Source: Pectobacterium brasiliense (GTDB taxonomy: Bacteria; Pseudomonadota; Gammaproteobacteria; Enterobacterales; Enterobacteriaceae). Taken from it: a DNA stretch of 64,000 nt. Positions 1 to 9,248 of the stretch are shown here, in pieces. A program made the position numbers and the translations under genes. Location: positions 104,274 through 168,273 of the forward strand of contig NZ_JACDSF010000017.1 of NCBI RefSeq assembly GCF_013449685.1, in the 5' to 3' direction. Every line of letters starts with the position of its first letter. Within the stretch, counting starts at the first letter, position 1. The notes beneath the pieces are model-generated. The model made no database searches. It was not told the DNA's origin and worked only from the letters and a program-made list of their open reading frames with translations.

Positions 1-24
1 TGAAGGTATGAAGGTATGAAGGTA
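1..24. repeat. 8-bp tandem repeat at the left edge
   Basis: Three perfect head-to-tail copies of TGAAGGTA fill the first 24 bases and may continue beyond the window. No gene lies on them here. The rest of 25-230 is non-coding DNA upstream of the PhzF-like gene, and I see no clear promoter in it. Confidence 0.8.
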
Positions 25-230
25 AAGTCTTACCGCAACAATCACCAACAAAGTAGAGTAAAAAGAAATTATTATATATGAAACTGCATGGTGATATTGT
101 TGGTACTTAACACAGCACTTATACTCGAGTCGGAATGTGATTTGGCGCGCATTATGCCACAAGCGCGCGATAGGATCGCGGTTAGTTTTGAGTAATATTT
201 AAGCGATAGCGCATACAGGAGAGAAATGCG

Positions 231-1127
231 ATGCCGATAGTACGTCGTTTCAAACAGGTCGACGTTTTCACCCAGCAGTCTTTCAAGGGCAATCCGCTTG
301 CCGTCATTATGGAGGCGAAGGGATTAACCGATGCGCAAATGCAGGAGATCGCTCGCTGGACAAACCTGTCAGAAACCACGTTTGTCCTGCCAGCCACCGA
401 TCCTTTAGCGGATTACCATGTTCGTATTTTTACGCCAGAATCGGAAATGCCGTTTGCCGGACACCCTACGCTAGGCACCGCGCATTCCCTGCTGGAAGAA
501 GGGTTGCGCCCTAAATCCCCAGGTCAGTTAGTGCAACAGTGCGGCGTTGGCTTAGTGCCAATTAATATTAATGATGACGGCAGTCTGGCTTTTCACGCGC
601 CGCAGGCCACCATGGTTCCGTTTGGTGATGAGCATGCGCCACTGCTGGAAAAAACGCTGGGCATTACTGGTTTGGGTAGTGCCGCTATCGATAACCGCTA
701 CCCGCCCACCGCGGTACACATGGGCATTCGCTGGCTTGTGATTCGCGTCGACAGCGCCGACACTTGCCTGAACATCACACCGGATGCTGAAGCACTCTCA
801 ACCTTGCAAAACCTCAGCCAGACCAACGGCATCGCCATCTATGGCCCCCACGATAATGCGACGCCAGCCGATTATGAAGTTCGTGCGTTCTACATTGAAC
901 GTGGCCATCTCAAAGAAGATCCGGTTACCGGCAGTGCCAACGCCTGTCTGGCAGCGCTGCTTCGCCAACAGCATTCTATCAATAACGTCACCGCGCCACT
1001 CAGCTACCTTGCGCGACAGGGCACCATGCTGCAACGCGATGGCCGCATTACTGTCACTTACCTGAACGATGAACCGTGGATCGGCGGGCACAGCGTCACG
1101 ATCGTTGACGGTACGTTGCAGCGGTAA
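231..1127 (+). CDS. PhzF family isomerase/epimerase-like protein
   Basis: The 298-residue protein has the PhzF fold signatures. NLSETTF at about 45-51 carries the conserved catalytic-type Glu (E48), FAGHPTLG is at about 75-82, and EDPVTGSA at about 229-236 is the second-half motif. The family has two diaminopimelate-epimerase-like halves and includes phenazine-biosynthesis PhzF and many enzymes of unknown substrate. No phenazine genes are nearby, so phenazine synthesis is not supported. The ATG follows GGAGAGAA at good spacing. The acetyltransferase gene starts 13 bases after the stop, so the two probably share a transcript. Family call is strong; the substrate is unknown. Confidence 0.85.
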   Translation: MPIVRRFKQVDVFTQQSFKGNPLAVIMEAKGLTDAQMQEIARWTNLSETTFVLPATDPLADYHVRIFTPESEMPFAGHPTLGTAHSLLEEGLRPKSPGQLVQQCGVGLVPININDDGSLAFHAPQATMVPFGDEHAPLLEKTLGITGLGSAAIDNRYPPTAVHMGIRWLVIRVDSADTCLNITPDAEALSTLQNLSQTNGIAIYGPHDNATPADYEVRAFYIERGHLKEDPVTGSANACLAALLRQQHSINNVTAPLSYLARQGTMLQRDGRITVTYLNDEPWIGGHSVTIVDGTLQR

Positions 1128-1140
1128 AGGGAGCGATTTT

Positions 1141-1701
1141 ATGGAAGCGCCATTTGTCGATACGTCATTTACAGATGCACTGTATGAATTGCGTCATCAG
1201 CCCCACCTGCGCCTAGCGATCCAGGAAGAACGCGATGCAGATACGCTTTTTACCCTGATTCAGCAGGAAAAGGCGCGCTTACGGCGTACTTTACCCTGGC
1301 CGGATTCCGTCAAAAGCGTCGATGACACGCGTGAAACCATTCGCGCCAACCGAAAGGCCTTCTTCTATAAAACGGCCGCCGTGTACATTATTCGCTGGGA
1401 CGACGCGCTGGCTGGCATCGTCTCCTTCAACACGATTCAGGATAAAGAAGGCGTCATCGGCTATTGGATCGCCGAAACCTTTGAAGGCAAAGGCATCGTT
1501 TCTCAGGCTGTCAGTACACTGATAGCCGCCTATACCGATGCAAACCTCGTTGAGCGCAGCGTCATCAGAGCCTCAGCCGCCAACACGCGTAGCAACGCTG
1601 TCGCTCAACGGCTTGGCTTCCGCTTTCACCACACGGAGAAAGACGCTGAGCAGATTGGCGAGCAGTGGTTCGATCACAATATTTATCACTATCCCGCCTG
1701 A
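1141..1701 (+). CDS. GNAT family N-acetyltransferase, RimJ/RimL-like
   Basis: A 186-residue single-domain acetyltransferase that should use acetyl-CoA. The pattern is that of ribosomal-protein-Ser/Ala N-acetyltransferase relatives: an N-terminal R-L-A-I-Q segment, a central G-Y-W-I-A strand near residue 110, the acetyl-CoA loop region FEGKGIVSQAV near 116-126, and the C-terminal N-T-R-S-N-A-V-A-Q-R-L-G-F helix near 152-164. The ATG at 1141 is chosen because AGGGAG precedes it; an in-frame ATG at 1069 lies inside the upstream gene and has no ribosome site. Probably co-transcribed with the PhzF-like gene. Substrate unknown. Confidence 0.8.
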   Translation: MEAPFVDTSFTDALYELRHQPHLRLAIQEERDADTLFTLIQQEKARLRRTLPWPDSVKSVDDTRETIRANRKAFFYKTAAVYIIRWDDALAGIVSFNTIQDKEGVIGYWIAETFEGKGIVSQAVSTLIAAYTDANLVERSVIRASAANTRSNAVAQRLGFRFHHTEKDAEQIGEQWFDHNIYHYPA

Positions 1702-1804
1702 TATGACCTCGCATGCTTTCTACTACCTGATGCGCTGACCTTCCTGCTGCGTATCAGGTTCTTTCGCTCCACGACGTGTTTCATTTATCGTGTCGTTATG
1801 TTTT

Positions 1805-1820
1805 TGTGACTAACGTCACA
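1805..1820. promoter_or_regulatory. Perfect CRP-type operator (site 1)
   Basis: TGTGA-CTAACG-TCACA matches the CRP consensus TGTGA-N6-TCACA in every conserved position and has A/T-rich flanks. Its centre is about 50 bases upstream of the predicted start of the transcript for the small gene at 1907. This is not one of the classical class I or II distances, so the direction of control is uncertain. Confidence 0.75.
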
Positions 1821-1826
1821 AAAATG

Positions 1827-1855
1827 TTGAAATCCGATCTCATCTTCGCTACCAT
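1827..1855 (+). promoter_or_regulatory. Sigma-70-type promoter for the small ORF
   Basis: TTGAAA (1827-1832) and TACCAT (1850-1855) are separated by 17 bases. Transcription would start near 1861-1863, giving a leader of about 45 bases. The promoter sits between two CRP-type palindromes. Confidence 0.5.
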
Positions 1856-1861
1856 TAAAAA

Positions 1862-1877
1862 CGTGATGAACATCACA
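1862..1877. promoter_or_regulatory. Near-perfect CRP-type operator (site 2)
   Basis: CGTGA-TGAACA-TCACA differs from the TGTGA-N6-TCACA consensus at one position. Its centre is 57 bases from site 1. It overlaps the predicted transcription start, so binding there would more likely block than help this promoter. Confidence 0.6.
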
Positions 1878-1906
1878 TTTAACTAACCCGTTAGAGGAGT
1901 CTGATA

Positions 1907-2005
1907 ATGAAAACTTTTCGCAAAATCAGCAAATTCTTTAAAAGAATGGGAGATGTTTATGTCAGTTACTGCGAACGTATTGGGTCAATCATCAGCCCGT
2001 TCTGA
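1907..2005 (+). CDS. Small basic protein of 32 residues, unrecognised
   Basis: I do not recognise this protein. It opens MKTFRKISKFFKRMGDVYVS and ends in a hydrophobic SIISPF. It carries seven basic and two acidic residues (net about +5). The first 20 residues could form an amphipathic helix, which suggests membrane or protein-surface binding (inference). Translation signals are strong: AGAGGAG lies seven bases before the ATG. A promoter, two CRP-type sites and an intrinsic terminator frame the gene, giving a transcript of about 190 bases. That is the size class of dual-function small RNAs. The E. coli small protein AzuC also starts MKxRKIxK and is linked to carbon control, but the similarity is too short to claim homology. 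Confidence 0.65.
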   Translation: MKTFRKISKFFKRMGDVYVSYCERIGSIISPF

Positions 2006-2025
2006 TTGTGATATAAACAATCTCT

Positions 2026-2057
2026 AAAGCCGCCTCCTACAGGCGGCTTTTGTTTTT
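2026..2057 (+). terminator. Intrinsic terminator of the small gene
   Basis: A perfect 10-bp stem (AAAGCCGCCT with AGGCGGCTTT, 2026-2035 and 2041-2050) with a five-base loop is followed by a T-rich run. It lies 20 bases after the stop of the 32-codon gene. Confidence 0.9.
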
Positions 2058-2257
2058 TCAGCTTCTCTTTCACCATGCTCATCCTCCTTTCCTTTTTGTC
2101 TACCTACACGTCGCAGATTGGTGCAGCACGCCGCATGCCTGAACATTCTCTTTTAAAAACAGCTCAATGCATTTTCCTTTCACGGCAAAACCATCTATTG
2201 GGTACAAGGAATACCGGACAAAGAGGATAAGATTCAGGACTAAGGGAAATCGAGAGA

Positions 2258-2281
2258 TGTAGCGGGTAACCCCGCTACATT
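2258..2281. other. Stem-loop downstream of elaB, in the 2006-2317 gap
   Basis: A 10-bp perfect inverted repeat (ATGTAGCGGG / CCCGCTACAT) with a TAAC loop lies 36 bases past the elaB stop. Neither strand has a clear T-run, so it may be a weak terminator or a 3-prime stabiliser. The rest of 2058-2317 shows no ORF or motif I can support. Confidence 0.45.
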
Positions 2282-2317
2282 ATTCCCAGAAATTCAATTA
2301 CCAGAAACTAGAAGGAA

Positions 2318-2629
2318 CTAGCGCTTAGCCAGCAGTAACCCTAATACCAGCCCCACGGTGGCACCAATACCGATACCGTGCCAGGGTTTGTCATGCACAT
2401 AGACGTCGGCTTTGTCGGCCACCTGCTTGGCGCGGGCATAATAACTGTCAGTTACGCCAATACGGGCTTTGACTTCCAGCAGCGCTTTTTCAGCGCCCTT
2501 CTTCAAATCAAGGTAGGCTTGGTCTGCCTGATCGCCCGTATAGCGCAATACCTCATCCAGCGTTTCAGACAGAAGTTTTAAATCATCATCGACACGAATT
2601 TCTTCAGGCTGTTTTTTGGTCGCTGCCAT
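2318..2629 (-). CDS. elaB: ElaB/YqjD/DUF883 family membrane-anchored protein
   Basis: The 103-residue protein has the ElaB layout: a charged alpha-helical, coiled-coil-like body (about 10-75) and one C-terminal membrane segment (about 83-100, GIGIGATVGLVLGLLLAKR). Relatives are tail-anchored inner-membrane proteins, some ribosome-binding and growth-phase controlled (family knowledge). Its place beside nuo is as in E. coli. The start at 2629 is preferred over an upstream in-frame codon at 2659 because GGGAG lies just before it and the ElaB length is matched. Confidence 0.85.
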   Translation of the reverse strand: MAATKKQPEEIRVDDDLKLLSETLDEVLRYTGDQADQAYLDLKKGAEKALLEVKARIGVTDSYYARAKQVADKADVYVHDKPWHGIGIGATVGLVLGLLLAKR

Positions 2630-2767
2630 AAAGTGCTCCCTTCTGTTATGAAAAGTCATGAGTTATAAATCGTTGCCTGATTAACTATAGACAATTTTGC
2701 GCCGTTCCTACGGTTTCAACAGACCAGATCATTCCTAAAACGTATTTGGCTTCCATAAAAAAATGCA

Positions 2768-2811
2768 CGTCGCTTGCGACGGCCCGAAGGGTGGCGAGCA
2801 GGAAGCTCGCC
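2768..2811. repeat. REP-like palindromic element next to the nuo terminator
   Basis: Two small hairpins, CGTCGC-TT-GCGACG (2768-2781) and GGCGAGC-AGGAA-GCTCGCC (2793-2811), flank the core GGCCCGAAGGGTGGC. Nearly the same core follows another palindrome at 24085-24113, so this is a dispersed family rather than chance. Confidence 0.6.
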
Positions 2812-2813
2812 AT

Positions 2814-2844
2814 AAAAAAACGCCGTTGATTCTCATCAACGGCG
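2814..2844 (-). terminator. Intrinsic terminator of the nuo operon
   Basis: Read on the minus strand, CGCCGTTGAT / ATCAACGGCG forms a perfect 10-bp stem with a four-base loop followed by seven T. It sits 31 bases after the nuoN stop. Confidence 0.9.
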
Positions 2845-2875
2845 CTTCATTACTCAAGCAGACTCTCGTCAGTGG

Positions 2876-4333
2876 TTACATCATTGGCTGCGCCAATTGC
2901 ACCAGAGAAATAAGCGGCTGCGGATACAAACCAAAGAACAGTACTGCGATGGAGGAGATCAATACGACTACACCACCAGCAGTTAAAGCCCAGTTGTTTG
3001 GCGTATCACGCTGCAACACCTGCGGCGCATTCAGGAACAAACTGACCATCACGCGCAGATAGTAGTACAGGCCAATGGCGCTACCCAGCACGACCGCACC
3101 AGTCAGCCACCACAGCTCAGCGTTAACACCGACAGCCAGTACGTAGAATTTACCGAAGAAGCCCAGCGTCATCGGAATACCCGCCAGAGACAGCATCATC
3201 ACCGTCATCACCGCAGACAGAATCGGTTTATGCCAGAACAAGCCACGGTAAGAGAACAGTGAGTCGGCATCTGGGCCACGGTACGGGCTGGACATCAGGC
3301 TAACCACACCAAACGCGCCCAGGCTGCTGAACAGGTAACCCACCAGATACACGCCTACGGTTTCCAGTGCCAGTTGATGACTCTGAACCGCAATCAGGGC
3401 AACCAGCAAATAGCCCAAATGCGCGATGGAAGAGTAGCCGAGCAGACGTTTGATGTTGGTTTGCGATACCGCCATCACGTTACCGAACAGGATCGACGCG
3501 AATGCGATGACGCCCAGCACGATTCTGACAGATTCGCTGTCAGCCATCGGCGCATACAGGAACAAACGCATGACTGCACCGAAAACGGCAATTTTACCGG
3601 CCGTCGCCAGAAACGTAGACACAGGTGCAGGCGCGCCCTGATACACATCAGGCGTCCAAAGCTGGAACGGAACCAGAGACAGTTTGAAGCCCAGACCGAC
3701 AATCATCATCCCCAAGCCTGCCAGCAACAGCGGCTCATGGATTTGGTGATCGCTCAGGCTCTTACCGAGGCTGGCAAAGCTCATATCGCCTGATTCAGCA
3801 TAAATCAGCGCCATACCAAACAGCAGGAAGGAAGACGCCGCCGCCGACAGCAGCATGTATTTAATACTGGCTTCCAGCGAACGTTTCAGGCGGAAGGCAT
3901 AACCGACCAGACCAAACAGCGGGAGAGAAAGCAGTTCAATCCCGATGAACAGCGATGCCAGATGGTTAGCGCTCGCCAGCAGGATCCCACCTAACGCAGC
4001 AATCAGAACCAGCAGGTAGAACTCATCACGGTTGTCTGGGTAGCCTTGCAGCCACGGATAGGCAAACGTGCTGGTTGCCAGACTGGCAACCAGAACCAGT
4101 CCGGTATAGAACATCGAGAAGCCATCAACACGCAGCAGCGGCGTCACGTCCGTTGGGCCAACCTGGCCGACAAAGTACAGTGACAGCAACGCAATATTCA
4201 GGCCGATAACCGTCATGGTTGCGTTGACAAAATGGTTGCGTCGCCACGCAATGCACAGCATCACAACCACTACCGTCAATCCGACGATCAACAGCGGCGA
4301 TAGCGCAATTAGTTGTTGAAGAGTTATTGTCAT
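2876..4333 (-). CDS. nuoN: NADH-quinone oxidoreductase subunit N
   Basis: NuoN is one of three antiporter-like, proton-pumping membrane subunits of respiratory complex I. The 485-residue sequence is hydrophobic throughout, with about 14 helices. It keeps the proton-translocation family core, such as [20 protein letters not shown] in the middle and the GLYYYLRV helix near the end. Length equals the E. coli protein. It is the last gene of the operon, starting 6 bases after nuoM and followed by a strong terminator. Confidence 0.97.
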   Translation of the reverse strand: MTITLQQLIALSPLLIVGLTVVVVMLCIAWRRNHFVNATMTVIGLNIALLSLYFVGQVGPTDVTPLLRVDGFSMFYTGLVLVASLATSTFAYPWLQGYPDNRDEFYLLVLIAALGGILLASANHLASLFIGIELLSLPLFGLVGYAFRLKRSLEASIKYMLLSAAASSFLLFGMALIYAESGDMSFASLGKSLSDHQIHEPLLLAGLGMMIVGLGFKLSLVPFQLWTPDVYQGAPAPVSTFLATAGKIAVFGAVMRLFLYAPMADSESVRIVLGVIAFASILFGNVMAVSQTNIKRLLGYSSIAHLGYLLVALIAVQSHQLALETVGVYLVGYLFSSLGAFGVVSLMSSPYRGPDADSLFSYRGLFWHKPILSAVMTVMMLSLAGIPMTLGFFGKFYVLAVGVNAELWWLTGAVVLGSAIGLYYYLRVMVSLFLNAPQVLQRDTPNNWALTAGGVVVLISSIAVLFFGLYPQPLISLVQLAQPMM

Positions 4334-4339
4334 GGCGAA

Positions 4340-5875
4340 TTACGGCCTTGTTGTTGAAATAATTGAATCTGGAGCAGACGACATAAACCACTGCTGGATA
4401 TTTGACATCGCGGCACTGGAGGTATCCAGAATCGGTTGCGGGTAAACCCCTAACAACACCAGTAATACCACCAACAGCATCACGATAGACAATTCGCGGA
4501 GCGACATACTCTTCAATGGTTCATCAGATTTAGGCGTACCGTAATAAGCACGCTGAATCATGATCAGTGAGTAGACCGACGCGAATACCAGACCGAAGGT
4601 TGAGATCACCGTAATCACCGGCACAACCTGATAGCTGCCGAACAGAATCATGAATTCGCCGACAAAGTTACCCGTGCCCGGCATACCCAAGGTTGCCACA
4701 GCAAAGAACAAAGACAGCGCAGGCAGGAACTTCAGACGCGACCACAGGCCGCCCATTTCACGCATGTCACGGGTATGCAGACGCTCGTACAGCTGACCAC
4801 ACAGAATGAACAGACCGGCAGCGGACAAGCCGTGCGCAATCATCTGGATCACCGCGCCCTGATAAGCCAGTTGATTACCGGAATAGATGGCAATCATCAC
4901 GAAGCCCATGTGGGACACAGAGGTATAAGCAATCAGACGCTTGATATCCGTCTGTTTAAACGCCAGCCAGGCACCGTAGAAGATACCAATCACGCCCAGC
5001 CACATGGCAATCGGTGCAAAGGCATGGGAAGCATTCGGGAACAGCGGCAGGCTGAAACGCAGCAGACCATAGGCCGCCGTTTTCAACAGTATCCCTGCCA
5101 GGTCAACAGAACCCGCCGTTGGCGCCTGACTGTGTGCATCCGGCAACCAACCGTGCAACGGCACGACAGGCATTTTTACAGCAAATGCGATGAAGAAGCC
5201 CAGCATCAGCAGATATTCAACACCGTATGACATCGGCGTCTTCAGCAGGTCTTCATAGTTGAACGTCCACACGCCGGTGGCATTGTGATGCACAAAGACC
5301 AGCGCCAGAATCGCGATCAACATGATCAGGCCACTTGCCTGGGTATAAATGAAGAACTTGGTTGCCGCCGTAATTCTGGTTTTACCGTCGGAGCCTTTAT
5401 GCCCCCACAGTGCAATCAGGAAGTACATCGGTACCAGCATCATCTCCCAGAAGAAGAAGAACAGGAACATGTCGATGGCAAGGAACACACCGATAACGCC
5501 GCCCAGAATCCACAGCAGGTTCAGGTGGAAGAAACCCTGATAGCGCTGAATTTCATTCCAGGAACAGAGGATTGCCAACACGCCCAGCAGCCCCGTCAGC
5601 ACGACCATCAGCAGCGACAGGCCATCCAGCGCAAGATGGATACCGATGCCGAAGCGTGGAATCCATGGCACATAAAACTCGGATTGCCATTGTGGCACGC
5701 CTGTCGGCGCCGTCAGAGAGTAACCGCCTTGCAACCACAGTTGCAGAGACAGTGCGAGTGTCAGCCCCATTGCAATCAACGCTATCCAGCGCGGTACTTT
5801 CGTACCAAAACGCTCTAACTGCCAGCACAGCAGACCGCCGATAAAGGGGAGAAGAATTAGCCAAGGTAGTAGCAT
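4340..5875 (-). CDS. nuoM: NADH-quinone oxidoreductase subunit M
   Basis: The 511-residue antiporter-like subunit of complex I moves protons across the inner membrane. The key charged membrane residues are visible: E144 in FFFFWEMMLVPMY and K234 in AFAVKMPVVPLHGWLPDAHS, the signature of this family. Length and sequence match enterobacterial NuoM. It lies between nuoL (100-base gap with a small hairpin) and nuoN (6-base gap). Confidence 0.97.
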   Translation of the reverse strand: MLLPWLILLPFIGGLLCWQLERFGTKVPRWIALIAMGLTLALSLQLWLQGGYSLTAPTGVPQWQSEFYVPWIPRFGIGIHLALDGLSLLMVVLTGLLGVLAILCSWNEIQRYQGFFHLNLLWILGGVIGVFLAIDMFLFFFFWEMMLVPMYFLIALWGHKGSDGKTRITAATKFFIYTQASGLIMLIAILALVFVHHNATGVWTFNYEDLLKTPMSYGVEYLLMLGFFIAFAVKMPVVPLHGWLPDAHSQAPTAGSVDLAGILLKTAAYGLLRFSLPLFPNASHAFAPIAMWLGVIGIFYGAWLAFKQTDIKRLIAYTSVSHMGFVMIAIYSGNQLAYQGAVIQMIAHGLSAAGLFILCGQLYERLHTRDMREMGGLWSRLKFLPALSLFFAVATLGMPGTGNFVGEFMILFGSYQVVPVITVISTFGLVFASVYSLIMIQRAYYGTPKSDEPLKSMSLRELSIVMLLVVLLVLLGVYPQPILDTSSAAMSNIQQWFMSSAPDSIISTTRP

Positions 5876-5922
5876 GGCGTTTTGTGTCCCTAAATTAAAG
5901 AAATCTGAAAACTTGCCGTGGC

Positions 5923-5947
5923 GGGCATCCCTATCTGCGGAATGCCC
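5923..5947 (-). other. Hairpin in the nuoL-nuoM spacer
   Basis: GGGCAT and ATGCCC pair around a 13-base loop within the only sizeable gap of the distal nuo operon. There is no T-run, so it may affect mRNA processing or stability rather than end transcription (inference). Confidence 0.35.
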
Positions 5948-5975
5948 TACCTTTTATACGTTACCGGATACTGCC

Positions 5976-7823
5976 TTAGACCAGCAGTAACAAGGCCAGC
6001 ACCAGCACGGCACCAAAGCCCATAGAAGCAACGTACCAGCGCAACTGACCATTCGCACTGAGCGCCAGCCCACGGTTACCCCAACGGGTGATCGTAGCCG
6101 GAAGCGTCATCAATGCATTTAACGGATCACGCTGCAACAGCTTCGCGATAGCCAGATACGGTTTCACAAAGACATGGTCGTACAACCAGTCGAAGCCCCA
6201 CGCGTGGAACCACCAGGTCGAGAAGAAACGACCTGGAGCACTCTTCGCGATGCTGCTCACCGCCTGACGTTTACCCAGCCACAGCACAGCAGCAAGCAGA
6301 ATACCGGCAATCGCCACCATGCCAGAGGTAATTTCCAGCGTCATCAACTGGCCGTGTTCAAGCTCTGTCGTCGCTGGTAATACACCGTGCAACGGCGGAA
6401 CAATCATCGCACCAATAAAGGTGGACAGAATCATCAGCACAACCAGCGGTAAGTGGTGAGAAATGCCTTTTCCTGCATGCGCTTTGGTTTTCTCTTCACC
6501 GTGGAACACGATGAAAATCATACGGAACGTATACAGCGAGGTCATGAAGGCACCGGCCAATCCAGCCACCATCAGATTGACGTGACCATTTGCCCATGCG
6601 CCAGCCAGAATCTCGTCTTTACTGAAGAAGCCTGCGGTAACCAACGGCAGTGCAGCCAACGCCGCGCCCCCGACCAAGAAGCAAACATAAACCAGCGGAA
6701 TCGTTTTACGCAGGCCGCCCATCTTGAAGATGTTCTGCTCGTGGTGGCAGGCCAGAATCACCGAACCAGACGAGAGGAACAGCAGCGCTTTAAAGAACGC
6801 GTGCGTCATCAGGTGGAAAATCGCGGCATCCCATGCCTGAACGCCCAGCGCCAGGAACATGTAACCAATCTGACTCATGGTAGAGTAAGCCAAGACGCGC
6901 TTGATGTCGGTTTGAACCAGAGCGGCAAAACCCGCCAGCACCAGCGTTACTGCACCCACAATCCCTACCAGATGCAGAACATCCGGTGCCATCAGGAAGA
7001 GGCCGTTTGTACGCGCAATCAGGTAAACACCCGCGGTAACCATCGTCGCGGCGTGGATCAGTGCAGATACCGGAGTTGGACCGGCCATTGCATCCGCCAG
7101 CCAGGTTTGCAGCGGAAGCTGTGCCGATTTACCGACCGCACCACCCAGCAACATCAGCGTAGCCCAGGTGATTTCCGGTGAACCCTCAGCCAGTTTCTGC
7201 GGTGCCAATACCATCAGCTCGCGGAAGTTAAGCGTACCCAGTTCTTTGTAAAGGATGAACAGGGCAAAGGCGAGGAAGACGTCACCCACACGCGTAACGA
7301 TGAAAGCTTTCATCGCCGCCGCGCCGTTCTTCGGATTGGTGTAGTAGAAACCGATCAGCAGGTAACTGCACAGCCCCACCCCTTCCCAACCGAGGTACAT
7401 CAACAACAGGTTATCCGCCAGTACCAGAATGACCATACTCGCGATGAACAGGTTGGTGTAGGCGAAGAAGCGGGAATATCCCTCTTCCCCACGCATGTAC
7501 CAGGAGGCAAACAGGTGGATAAAGAAACCAACGCCCGTTACAACGGACAGCATCGTCACCGAAAGGCCATCGAGCGTCAACGTTACGCTGATGTCGAAGT
7601 TGCCAACGGCCATCCATGTCCACAAATGCTGATTAAAGAAGGTCACGCCACCGTGCTGTTGGCCCATGAAATCGACCACAACCCAAGCGGTAACCAACGC
7701 TGCCAGACCAATCGAGCCAACACCGACAGTCGCGGACGTATTTTCCGACCAGCGACCGCGAGAAAATGCCAGCAACAGAAAGCCGAGCAGCGGGAAGAGT
7801 ATTGTTAAATAGAGTAAGTTCAT
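5976..7823 (-). CDS. nuoL: NADH-quinone oxidoreductase subunit L
   Basis: NuoL is the distal antiporter-like subunit of complex I, which carries the long lateral helix along the membrane arm (family knowledge). The 615 residues include the conserved Glu in YLGWEGVG (E147, equal to E. coli E144), the [20 protein letters not shown] helix with its key Lys, and a C-terminal extension ending in a membrane anchor. The nuoK stop overlaps the nuoL start by four bases, implying coupled translation. Confidence 0.97.
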
Positions 7824-8122
7824 CCGCGCATCTCACTGACTGTATCAATATTCAGGGTCTGACGACGACGATACATTTGCAGCAACAGTGCCAGACCAAT
7901 ACTGGCCTCAGCCGCTGCCAACGTAATCGCCAGAATGTACATCACCTGACCATCCGGCTGCTGCCAGTAACTGCCTGCGACGACAAAAGCCAGCGCGGCA
8001 GCATTGATCATAATTTCGAGACTGATCAACATAAACAGCAGGTTACGGCGAATCAACAGACCAGTCAGCCCCAGAACAAACAGGATAGCGGCTAAAATTA
8101 ACCCATGTTGTAACGGAATCAT
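7820..8122 (-). CDS. nuoK: NADH-quinone oxidoreductase subunit K
   Basis: A 100-residue, three-helix membrane subunit of complex I homologous to MrpC. The conserved membrane Glu residues of the second and third helices are present in [14 protein letters not shown] and [14 protein letters not shown]. It overlaps nuoJ upstream and nuoL downstream by four bases each. Length is the family standard. Confidence 0.97.
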
Positions 8123-8679
8123 GCGCGTTCCCCCGTTATTTTCTTCTCAACGTCCTGGTTCGCGCCTTCTTTACTGACAACGTCACCACGTTTATCTTCA
8201 CGACCAATGTGGAAAGCGACAACCAATCCCGCCAGCAGCAGCATTGATGCCAATTCAACAGCCAGAACATAAGGACCAAACAGGCTGATACCCACGGCTT
8301 TCGCCTCAACTGGCGTACCCGTTATGCCCTGCTCTTTCAGGCTAAGGATGGCATTGACGACAATCACCAGTAACGCCAGTGAAAGAATGCTCGGACCGAT
8401 CCAGACGCTAGGCTTCAGCCAATTCCGCTCTTGTTCTTCTACGGAATTACCGAGGTTGAGCATCATGACCACGAATACGAACAGCACCATGATGGCACCT
8501 GCATACACGATGATGCTCAGCGCGCCGGCAAAATTAGCCCCCAGCGAGAAAAATACGCCCGCAATCGCCATAAGCGAGGTGACCATATACAACAATGCAT
8601 GCACAGGATTGGTATGCGTAATGACGCGCAATGTCGCCAGTATCGCAATCAAGCCTGTGGTATAAAAAGCGAATTCCAT
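8119..8679 (-). CDS. nuoJ: NADH-quinone oxidoreductase subunit J
   Basis: A 186-residue membrane subunit of complex I with five predicted helices and a polar C-terminal tail (after about residue 165) rich in Lys, Glu and Asp. The helix with [16 protein letters not shown] is the conserved flexible segment near the quinone and E-channel region. It starts 9 bases after nuoI and overlaps nuoK by four. Confidence 0.96.
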
Positions 8680-8688
8680 GCTAGCTCC

Positions 8689-9231
8689 TTAGGGCAACAG
8701 GCCTTTGACATCAATGGGTTTGGCTTCGTTTTCAGCTTCGCCTTTGTCTTTCCCATCGATTGCCATACCAGCCATCCGGTAGAAATTGTATTCCGGATAT
8801 TTACCCGGCCCCGATATCAGCAAATCTTCTTTCTCGTACACCAGATCCTGACGTTTGTAGTCGCCCATCTCGAAATCCGGCGTCAGTTGGATAGCGGTTG
8901 TAGGGCACGCTTCTTCGCAGAAGCCACAGAAAATGCAGCGCGAGAAGTTGACGCGGAAGAACTCCGGATACCAGCGACCATCTTTGGTTTCCGCTTTCTG
9001 CAATGAGATACAGCCGACCGGACAGGCCACCGCACACAGGTTGCAGGCAACGCAACGCTCTTCACCATCAGGATCACGCGTCAGCACGATACGACCACGA
9101 TAGCGCGGCGGTGGATTCACAGGCTCTTCTGGATACATTCTGGTTTCGCGCTTCTTAAAAGCATTCGATCCCACCATACAGATACTGCGTATCTGGGTGC
9201 CGAAACCAACCACTAACTCTTTCAATGTCAT
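8689..9231 (-). CDS. nuoI: NADH-quinone oxidoreductase subunit I
   Basis: A 180-residue iron-sulfur subunit at the junction of the peripheral and membrane arms. Two 4Fe-4S motifs are complete: C60, C63, C66, C70 ([12 protein letters not shown]) and C99, C102, C105, C109 ([12 protein letters not shown]), forming clusters N6a and N6b that pass electrons to NuoB. Length matches E. coli. Confidence 0.97.
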   Translation of the reverse strand: MTLKELVVGFGTQIRSICMVGSNAFKKRETRMYPEEPVNPPPRYRGRIVLTRDPDGEERCVACNLCAVACPVGCISLQKAETKDGRWYPEFFRVNFSRCIFCGFCEEACPTTAIQLTPDFEMGDYKRQDLVYEKEDLLISGPGKYPEYNFYRMAGMAIDGKDKGEAENEAKPIDVKGLLP

Positions 9232-9248
9232 GGTTTATTCACCCCTTC

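Noticed and set aside
231-1127. Phenazine biosynthesis gene phzF
   Set aside because: The fold is PhzF-like, but no other phenazine genes are present and the family is functionally broad.
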